Below, one piece after another: positions 1-5,025 of a stretch of DNA of 5,605 bases. The notes under the pieces were generated by a model. It saw nothing but the letters and a program-made list of their open reading frames with translations, had not been told where the DNA came from and searched no databases. Numbering within the stretch: the stretch's first letter is position 1; every line of letters begins with the position of its first letter. The translations under genes were made by a program, and so were the position numbers. This stretch comes from Rhodoferax sp. UBA4409. GTDB taxonomy: Bacteria > Pseudomonadota > Gammaproteobacteria > Burkholderiales > Burkholderiaceae_C. Location: NCBI GenBank assembly GCA_002390825.1, contig DGQR01000122.1, positions 1-5,605 on the forward strand. The letters are read 5' to 3'.

Positions 1-1622
1 ACTGGGAGCAGGATGCTGATCACCGCTTCATTCGTTTTGACGGCGCCTTGCAGGCCGGCAAGACCAAAACAGGGGAGCGGAATATCGGATTAACCCGATG
101 GGATGCCGGTGCGATCAACATGACAGAAGCTGATTGGCAAGCCCATCGCGCCCTGCTGGATGCAAGGCTGCCTTTCTATGAGCTGGAGCTGTGTGACCAC
201 GATGCGGACGGTGTCGTGTTTTGGATCTCTGTCAGCGGCGCTCCCATTTTTGATTCGCATGGCGTGTTCAAGGGCTACCGGGGCATCGGACGGAGTATTA
301 CCGAGCGCAAGGCGGACGAAGCCAAGATTGAGCGACTCGCCTTTTACGATGTGCTCACCGACTTGCCGAACCGCAGGTTGCTGCAAGACCACTTGCAGTA
401 CGCAGTGGCGGCCTGCGCCCGCGGGCGCCTGCACGGAGCATTGCTGTTCATTGACTTGGACAACTTCAAAGACCTCAATGACACCCGGGGGCACGATGTC
501 GGCGACCGGTTGCTCACCCTGGTTGCCAGACGCCTGCAAGCCTGCGTCCGTGAATCCGACACAGTGGCCCGCCTGGGTGGGGATGAGTTCATTGTTCTGT
601 TGCAAGACCTCGATGGCACCGCGGCCCAGGCGGGCCTCCAAGCCGAAGCGGTGGGGCAAAAAATCCTGCTCCAGTTGAATGCCCCGTATGACCTGCCCGG
701 CGGCCCGCACCACAGCACCCCCAGTCTGGGCATTGTGCTGATTCACGGGCAGCGCCAGTCGGTGGATGAGCTGCTCAAGCAAGCTGATTTGGCAATGTAC
801 GAAGCTAAAGCGGCGGGCCGTAATACGCTGCGGTTTTTCGATCCGGCCATGCAGTTGATGGTGGCCCAACGCGCCGAGCTGGAGTCGGACCTGCGCCTCG
901 GGTTGAAGCGCGGTGAATTGATGTTGTACTACCAGCCCGTGGTGGATGCGAACAGAGCTGTGGTGGGCGCTGAAGCGCTGTTGCGCTGGCTCCATCCGGC
1001 GCGCGGTCTGGTGTCACCCTTGGAGTTTGTGCCATTGGCAGAGCAGACCGGCTTGATCATTCCGGTGGGTGTGTGGGTGTTGCAAACCGCGTGCGCGCAG
1101 CTGGCGCTGTGGGCGTCGGACCCTCTGAGTGCCCACCTGACCGTTGCGGTGAATGTGAGCGCCCGTCAGTTCCGCCAGGATGAATTTGTGTCCCAAGTGC
1201 AGGGTGCGCTCCAGCAAACCGGAGCCGACCCCAAGCTACTCAAGCTCGAGTTGACGGAGAGCCTGCTGCTCACCGACACCCAGGATGCCATCATGAAAAT
1301 GGCCGCCCTCAGAAGCCTGGGCGTGCGCTTTGCGCTGGATGATTTTGGAACCGGCTATTCATCGCTGTCGTATTTGAAAATGCTGCCCTTGCAGCAGCTC
1401 AAAATCGACCAGTCGTTTGTGCGGGATGTGCTCACCGACCACAACGATGCGGCCATTGCCCGCACGGTGCTCGCCTTGGGGCGAAGCCTCGGCTTTGATG
1501 TGGTGGCCGAGGGGGTGGAAACCGAGGGGCAGCGCCAGTTCCTGCTGGATCAGGGCTGCACCTTGTTTCAGGGGTATCTGTTCGGCCGACCGGTGCCGGT
1601 AGCCGAGTTTCGCTTCAATTAA
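1..1622 (+). CDS. PAS-GGDEF-EAL cyclic-di-GMP signalling protein, 5' partial
   Basis: C-terminal part of a sensor protein that probably makes and/or degrades the second messenger cyclic-di-GMP. The frame is open from the first complete codon at position 3 (WEQDADHRFIRF), so the gene starts outside the window; the TTG at 48 is an internal codon. Domains in order: a PAS/PAC sensor (about 3-315, ending GYRGIGRSITERK), a GGDEF diguanylate cyclase domain (about 333-830) and an EAL phosphodiesterase domain (about 885-1610). The cyclase signature GGDEF is at 576-590, with an RxxD inhibitory site (RESD, 549-560) five residues before it. The EAL domain keeps EALLRW (from 972), the Asn of NVSARQF (1152), the Glu of LELTES (1248), DDFGTGYSS (from 1338), the Lys of LKID (1401), EGVE (1509) and the Gln of QGYLF (1569), so both halves look competent. 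No membrane segment is visible here, but the N-terminus is missing. The input signal and the net activity cannot be read from the sequence. Domain calls are firm. Confidence 0.96.
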   Translation, partial: WEQDADHRFIRFDGALQAGKTKTGERNIGLTRWDAGAINMTEADWQAHRALLDARLPFYELELCDHDADGVVFWISVSGAPIFDSHGVFKGYRGIGRSITERKADEAKIERLAFYDVLTDLPNRRLLQDHLQYAVAACARGRLHGALLFIDLDNFKDLNDTRGHDVGDRLLTLVARRLQACVRESDTVARLGGDEFIVLLQDLDGTAAQAGLQAEAVGQKILLQLNAPYDLPGGPHHSTPSLGIVLIHGQRQSVDELLKQADLAMYEAKAAGRNTLRFFDPAMQLMVAQRAELESDLRLGLKRGELMLYYQPVVDANRAVVGAEALLRWLHPARGLVSPLEFVPLAEQTGLIIPVGVWVLQTACAQLALWASDPLSAHLTVAVNVSARQFRQDEFVSQVQGALQQTGADPKLLKLELTESLLLTDTQDAIMKMAALRSLGVRFALDDFGTGYSSLSYLKMLPLQQLKIDQSFVRDVLTDHNDAAIARTVLALGRSLGFDVVAEGVETEGQRQFLLDQGCTLFQGYLFGRPVPVAEFRFN

Positions 1623-2533
1623 AAGGGGGCGTCTTCGCCGCTTGCTGCGGGTGCTGCTGGCTCAGCGGCGACCGGGTTGTCGGCTTCGATGGCAGCCTGA
1701 CGCAAAGCCGCTTTTTCGCCGGCAGGGGCGAACTTGCTGTACTTGCCCAAAAGGTTGACCAGCTGACCGTAGACGCGCGGGTTGCCGGCCAGGCACTCGT
1801 GCTGCTCCAGGAAATCAGCTTCACCGGTGAAGTTACCCACCAGCCCACCGGCTTCGGTGACCAGCAAGGAGCCAGCTGCGACATCCCAAGGTTGCAGGCC
1901 GAGCTCAAAGAAGCCTTCGGTGTAGCCGGCCGCCACATAGGCCAAATCCAGCGCAGCAGCGCCGGGGCGGCGCAGGCCGGCGGTGCGTTGCATCACGTCG
2001 CCCATCATTTGCAGGTATTGGTTGAAGTTGTCACCCTGGCGGAAGGGGAAGCCGGTGGAAATCAGCGACTCTTTGAGCTGGGTGCGCTTGGAGACGCGGA
2101 TGCGGCGGTCGTTCAGGTAAGCGCCGCGGCCTTTGGTGGCGGTAAACAGGTCGTTGCGGGTAGGGTCGTACACCACGGCTTGCTCGACCTTGCCGCGCAC
2201 CGCCAGAGCAATGCTCACGCAGTACACCGGCAGGCCGTGGATGAAGTTGGTGGTGCCGTCCAGCGGGTCGATGATCCAGACGTATTCGGAGTCGCGGGCG
2301 CCGAATTCGCTGCCCGATTCTTCGGCGAGGATGCCGTGGCCGGGGTAGGCCGTCAGCAGGGTTTCTATGATCGCTTGCTCTGCAGCCTTGTCCACTTCCG
2401 TGACAAAGTCGTTGGCCTTTTTCTGGGACACGCGAACGGATTCGATGTCCAGCGCAGCGCGGTTGATGATGGAACCGGCGGTGCGGGCGGCCTTGATGGC
2501 CACGTTGGCCATGGGGTGCAGATTAAGCGTCAT
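1619..2533 (-). CDS. suhB: Inositol monophosphatase family protein SuhB
   Basis: A 304-residue Mg-dependent phosphatase of the inositol monophosphatase family. It hydrolyses inositol-1-phosphate in vitro; in E. coli SuhB also binds the NusA-containing rRNA antitermination complex and aids rRNA maturation. Family motifs are intact: EE at residues 71-72, DPLDGTTNF from residue 89 (metal-binding Asp89 and Asp92), and WDVAAGSLLVTEAGG from residue 216. The LRRPGAAALDLAYVAAG stretch from residue 188 also matches SuhB closely. The start is ATG at 2533, because the encoded MTLNLHPM carries the HPM seen at the N-terminus of E. coli SuhB. The frame is open back to an ATG at 2656, but that adds a Cys/Arg-rich stretch unlike the family; ATG 2512 would lose HPM. 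No clear Shine-Dalgarno precedes the start. The protein is about 35 residues longer than E. coli SuhB because of an Ala/Pro/Glu-rich C-terminal tail (from about residue 270). It is divergent from trmJ and convergent with the c-di-GMP gene, overlapping it by 4 nt. Confidence 0.93.
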   Translation of the reverse strand: MTLNLHPMANVAIKAARTAGSIINRAALDIESVRVSQKKANDFVTEVDKAAEQAIIETLLTAYPGHGILAEESGSEFGARDSEYVWIIDPLDGTTNFIHGLPVYCVSIALAVRGKVEQAVVYDPTRNDLFTATKGRGAYLNDRRIRVSKRTQLKESLISTGFPFRQGDNFNQYLQMMGDVMQRTAGLRRPGAAALDLAYVAAGYTEGFFELGLQPWDVAAGSLLVTEAGGLVGNFTGEADFLEQHECLAGNPRVYGQLVNLLGKYSKFAPAGEKAALRQAAIEADNPVAAEPAAPAASGEDAPF

Positions 2534-2665
2534 AAATTGTGGGGGAAGAACTGGAAGGACCGCCTGGCGATGCAGGCGGCGACAATAGGCGCATTTTAAC
2601 GGTTCGGCTTTGGTTGCGCACCCTATCTTTGTGCGGTTGCAGCAATTTGGCCTCATTCAGTCTGC
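2534..2665. promoter_or_regulatory. Divergent suhB / trmJ intergenic promoter region
   Basis: These 132 bp separate two divergent genes, so promoters for both suhB (minus) and trmJ-cysE (plus) should lie here. For suhB, the minus strand has a TAAAAT -10-like hexamer at 2598-2593 (5 of 6 matches to TATAAT), but no good -35 at the usual spacing. For trmJ, TATCTT at 2624-2629 is a weak -10 candidate, again without a convincing -35. Neither start codon has a recognisable Shine-Dalgarno sequence. That a regulatory region exists follows from the gene orientation; the exact elements are guesses. Confidence 0.4.
2560..2579 (-). other. Perfect 7-bp hairpin in the suhB leader
   Basis: CCGCCTG at 2560-2566 and CAGGCGG at 2573-2579 form a perfect 7-bp GC-rich stem with a 6-nt loop. 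On the suhB strand it ends 26 nt before the start codon, so it would sit in the 5' untranslated RNA if transcription starts near the TAAAAT hexamer. No U-tract follows it, so it is not a standard intrinsic terminator. It could be a leader structure or a protein-binding palindrome, or it could be chance in GC-rich DNA. Confidence 0.3.
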
Positions 2666-3505
2666 ATGCACACCCGATTTATCCTCATCAATACCAGCCA
2701 CGCTGGCAATGTGGGCGCCGCTGCCCGCGCCATCAAAACGATGGGTTTCGACGATCTTGTGTTGGTCGCGCCCCGCTGGCCCAATGTGTTGCGCCGGGAA
2801 GAAACCATTCAGCGCGCCAGCGGCGCCTTGGATGTGCTGGACAAGTGCCGCATCGTTGAAACCCTGGATGAGGCGCTGGATGGCATCACCCATTTGTGCG
2901 CCACGGCCATGACCCCGCGGGACTTCGGGCCGCCCACCACTACGCCACGGGAGCACTTCGAAGCGCTATTGAAAAAGGAGCTGCTCGCGCAGACGCCATC
3001 GGCGCCGGGCAATGATTTGGCATCTGAACCTGCAGTGCAGGGGCAACAAGGCATCGGCTTTTTGTTCGGCTCTGAGCGCTTTGGTATGCGCAATGAAGAC
3101 GTCTACCGCTGCCACGTCTGCCTGTCCATTCCCAGTAATCCGTCCTTCGGCTCCCTCAATATCGGCGCGGCCCTGCAGGTCATTGCCTATGAGTGGCGCT
3201 TGGCCTTGGGTGGTTTTGGAGTTCAGTCTCCTGTCGCTCCGTCACACCTGGCTGATGCAGCGCAGGTAACGGGCATGCTGACGCATCTGGAGCAGTCGCT
3301 CGTGCAGCTGGGGTTTCTCGATCCTGCGGCGCCCAAAAAACTGATGCCCCGACTCAATGCCCTGTTCAACCGGGCGCAGGTCACGCAAGAGGAAATCCAC
3401 ATCCTGCGCGGCATTGCCAAGGCCATCCTGCAGCAAAACCCGCAATCGCCTGCCCGCAGTGCGGATTTGGTGGCGATAGACGGCAAGCCGGTCTTGAAGG
3501 GATAG
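2666..3505 (+). CDS. trmJ: tRNA (cytidine/uridine-2'-O-)-methyltransferase TrmJ
   Basis: A 279-residue SPOUT-class RNA methyltransferase. TrmJ transfers a methyl group from S-adenosylmethionine to the 2'-OH of nucleotide 32 in the anticodon loop of several tRNAs. The N-terminal motif SHAGNVGAAARAIKTMGF (residues 11-28) holds the conserved Asn and Arg of the family. The knotted cofactor-binding end is also clear: FGSERFGMRNED (134-145) and IPSNPSFGSLNIGAALQVIAYE (from 155). The C-terminal ILRGIAKAI (246-254) matches the E. coli TrmJ tail. It is about 30 residues longer than E. coli TrmJ (246), mainly through a low-complexity insert near residues 105-128 and a short C-terminal extension. ATG 2666 begins directly at the conserved strand, but no good Shine-Dalgarno lies upstream. 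It is first in a likely two-gene operon with cysE. An older name for the family is TrmH family group 1. Confidence 0.93.
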   Translation: MHTRFILINTSHAGNVGAAARAIKTMGFDDLVLVAPRWPNVLRREETIQRASGALDVLDKCRIVETLDEALDGITHLCATAMTPRDFGPPTTTPREHFEALLKKELLAQTPSAPGNDLASEPAVQGQQGIGFLFGSERFGMRNEDVYRCHVCLSIPSNPSFGSLNIGAALQVIAYEWRLALGGFGVQSPVAPSHLADAAQVTGMLTHLEQSLVQLGFLDPAAPKKLMPRLNALFNRAQVTQEEIHILRGIAKAILQQNPQSPARSADLVAIDGKPVLKG

Positions 3506-3514
3506 ACTGCCGCT

Positions 3515-4288
3515 ATGTTTGCCCGCATCCGATCCGACATCCAGTGCATCCTTGACCGTGACCCCGCTGCCCGCAGTACCTGGGAGGTCATCACCTGTTA
3601 TCCCGGCCTGCACGCGGTGGTGTTGCACCGTCTGGCGCATTGGTTCTGGACCCACGGCCTGAAGTGGCTGGGGCGCTTTACTTCCCACATTGCCCGCTTT
3701 CTGACCGGGATTGAAATTCACCCCGGGGCCAAGCTGGGTGAGCGCGTATTTTTTGACCACGCCATGGGCGCGGTGGTGGGGGAGACGGCCGAGATCGGCG
3801 ACGGTTGCACGATTTATCAGGGCGTGACCTTGGGCGGCACCAGCCTGTACAAGGGCGCCAAGCGCCACCCCACACTGGGCAAAGACGTGGTGGTGAGTGC
3901 CGGTGCCAAAGTGCTGGGTGGTTTTGAAGTGGGTGACGGCGCCAAAATCGGCAGCAACGCAGTGGTCATCAAGCCGGTGCCGGCAGGGGCGACAGCGGTC
4001 GGCATTCCGGCGCGCATCATCCCCAGCAAAGAGGGCATGAGTGCGGATGTGACCACCCCAGACCGCAAGTTCACCGCCTATGGCATCACCCAAGACGACG
4101 ACCCGGTGAGCCAGGCTCTGCGTGGCTTGGTGGACAGCGCCTCCGGGCAAGACCACCAGATAGCGATGTTGTGGAAAGCCGTGGAACAACTCTCTGCGCG
4201 CTTGGCTGACAGCGACTGCGTGCCCAAAGACGCGGCCCGCAAAGAGTGCTTTGAGGCCGCGAAAATTAACGAGCTGATCGGGAAGTAG
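3515..4288 (+). CDS. cysE: Serine O-acetyltransferase
   Basis: A 257-residue cytoplasmic enzyme that acetylates L-serine with acetyl-CoA to give O-acetylserine, the first step of cysteine synthesis. The left-handed beta-helix hexapeptide repeats run from about residue 66 to 170. The catalytic Asp-His pair is at D81-H82 (FFDHAMGAVVGETA), and the second active-site His is H118 (KRHP). Glu67 (EIHP) replaces the Asp of the E. coli DIHP motif; as I recall, the GIEIHPGA form is normal in short Bacillus-type enzymes. The N-terminal helical domain is about 75 residues shorter than in E. coli CysE, while an 85-residue C-terminal tail follows the helix. The protein ends in LIGK, not the terminal Ile that docks into CysK in enteric bacteria. 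It lies 9 nt after trmJ; AAGGG at 3497-3501 inside the end of trmJ may serve as its ribosome-binding site, though the 13-nt spacing is long. A strong terminator follows. Confidence 0.95.
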   Translation: MFARIRSDIQCILDRDPAARSTWEVITCYPGLHAVVLHRLAHWFWTHGLKWLGRFTSHIARFLTGIEIHPGAKLGERVFFDHAMGAVVGETAEIGDGCTIYQGVTLGGTSLYKGAKRHPTLGKDVVVSAGAKVLGGFEVGDGAKIGSNAVVIKPVPAGATAVGIPARIIPSKEGMSADVTTPDRKFTAYGITQDDDPVSQALRGLVDSASGQDHQIAMLWKAVEQLSARLADSDCVPKDAARKECFEAAKINELIGK

Positions 4289-4300
4289 AGTTCACCCCCG

Positions 4301-4331
4301 AGCGGCTTTGCCGCTTCCCCCTTGCAGGGGG
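4301..4331. repeat. Tandem GC-rich hairpins, possible dispersed REP-like element
   Basis: Two perfect inverted repeats lie back to back just after cysE: AGCGGC (4301-4306) / GCCGCT (4310-4315) with a TTT loop, and CCCCC (4317-4321) / GGGGG (4327-4331) with a TTGCA loop. The terminator hairpin starts one base later. I recall closely similar C-run / AGCGGC / GCCGCT / C-run sequences in many intergenic positions of Comamonadaceae genomes, which would make this a REP-like unit. There is only one copy in this window, so repeat status is inferred, not seen. Confidence 0.5.
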
Positions 4332-4332
4332 C

Positions 4333-4372
4333 AACACCAGCAGGCTGGCGGAGCCAGACCTGCGGTGTTTTT
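4333..4372 (+). terminator. Intrinsic terminator of trmJ-cysE
   Basis: AACACC (4333-4338), GCAGG (4340-4344) and CTGGC (4345-4349) pair with GCCAG (4353-4357), CCTGC (4359-4363) and GGTGTT (4364-4369). This makes a 16-bp stem interrupted by two single-A bulges (4339 and 4358) and closed by a GGA loop. Five T residues at 4368-4372 follow the stem on the plus strand, as expected for Rho-independent termination of cysE transcripts. It lies 45 nt after the cysE stop. The opposite strand has no U-tract past the stem, so it should act in one direction only. Confidence 0.8.
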
Positions 4373-4425
4373 GGGTTAAGACACGCGCGTCGAATAGGTG
4401 GCGCTTACCGAAACGAAGAGCTTCC

Positions 4426-5025
4426 TCAGCCCTGCGTCGGGCGGATGGCGCTTTTGGGGCGGAAGGCCTTGCAGACGGTGTCCACCGTGTCAATGTACGG
4501 GCCACCGATCAGGTCCACGCAGTAGGGCACGGCCGCAAAGATGCCAGGTACCACTTGCTTGCCCTCGGCGTCCTTCACGCCTTCCAGGGTTTCTGCTATT
4601 GCCTTGGGTTGGCCCGGCAGGTTGATGATGAGTGTCTGGTTGCGGATGACGGCGACCTGGCGCGACAAAATCGCCGTGGGCACAAAGTTCAGGCTGATGG
4701 CGCGCATTTGCTCGCCAAAGCCCGGCATCTGCTTGTGTGCGACTGCCAGCGTGGCTTCCGGAGTGACGTCCCGCAGGGCCGGGCCAGTGCCGCCCGTGGT
4801 CAGCACCAGGGCGCAGCGCGCGTCCACCAGTGCGATCAAGGTGTCCTCGATCGTATGCTGGTCGTCGGCAATCAAGCGGGTTTCAAACACCACCGGGTTC
4901 TGCACCGCGCGGCTGATCCAGTCTTGCAGCGCCGGTATGCCTTTGTCTTCATAGACGCCGGCAGAGGCCCTGTCGCTGATAGATACCAAGCCGATGCGCA
5001 CCTCATCCATCGCGCTACCGCTCAA
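4426..5025 (-). CDS. mog: Molybdopterin adenylyltransferase MogA
   Basis: A 199-residue enzyme (194 if started at the ATG) that adenylates molybdopterin with ATP, preparing it for molybdate insertion during molybdenum cofactor synthesis. It aligns with E. coli MogA nearly end to end: RIGLVSISDRAS (10-21), the TTGGTGP loop (76-82), RDVTPEATLAVA (85-96), PGFGEQMR (101-108), ILSRQ (119-123), LPGQPK (136-141) and FRPKSA (188-193). The two catalytic Asp residues of E. coli MogA (49 and 82) correspond to Asp54 and Asp86. The start is uncertain. TTG at 5025 has AAGGAG (5038-5033) 7 nt upstream and overlaps the darP stop as TTGA, which favours coupled translation. ATG at 5010 matches the E. coli N-terminus exactly but has only a weak GAGCGG upstream. 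It is co-oriented with and directly downstream of darP, probably in one transcript. No terminator of its own is visible in the 53 nt between its stop and the cysE terminator. Confidence 0.95.
   Translation of the reverse strand: MSGSAMDEVRIGLVSISDRASAGVYEDKGIPALQDWISRAVQNPVVFETRLIADDQHTIEDTLIALVDARCALVLTTGGTGPALRDVTPEATLAVAHKQMPGFGEQMRAISLNFVPTAILSRQVAVIRNQTLIINLPGQPKAIAETLEGVKDAEGKQVVPGIFAAVPYCVDLIGGPYIDTVDTVCKAFRPKSAIRPTQG

Noticed and set aside
90..995. 301-codon open frame on the minus strand inside the c-di-GMP gene
   Set aside because: It lies opposite a clearly functional GGDEF-EAL frame. Its translation is rich in Gln, His and Val with no recognisable family motif, as expected for an antisense shadow in GC-rich DNA.
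1799..2599. 266-codon open frame on the plus strand opposite suhB
   Set aside because: It is antisense to a gene with all IMPase motifs intact, its composition is the low-complexity Gly/Val/Ala/His type of shadow frames, and its end runs into the divergent promoter.
2534..2656. N-terminal extension of SuhB from the ATG at 2656
   Set aside because: The extra 41 residues are Cys/Arg-rich and unlike SuhB, and they would consume nearly the whole divergent promoter region. The ATG at 2533 gives the family N-terminus with HPM.
3713..3715. Glu67 in place of the catalytic Asp143 of E. coli CysE as a sign of an inactive enzyme
   Set aside because: The EIHPGA form is, as I recall, common in short Bacillus-type serine acetyltransferases, and the other active-site residues (D81, H82, H118) are present.
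3242..4189. 315-codon open frame on the minus strand across trmJ and cysE
   Set aside because: It spans two well-supported genes on the other strand. The product is His/Gly/Ala-rich without a known domain, and no ribosome-binding site or promoter was evident.
4373..4425. Separate terminator for mog
   Set aside because: GAAG (4416-4419) and CTTC (4421-4424) nearby are only 4-bp arms around a single base, too close to form a stem, and no U-tract follows on the minus strand.
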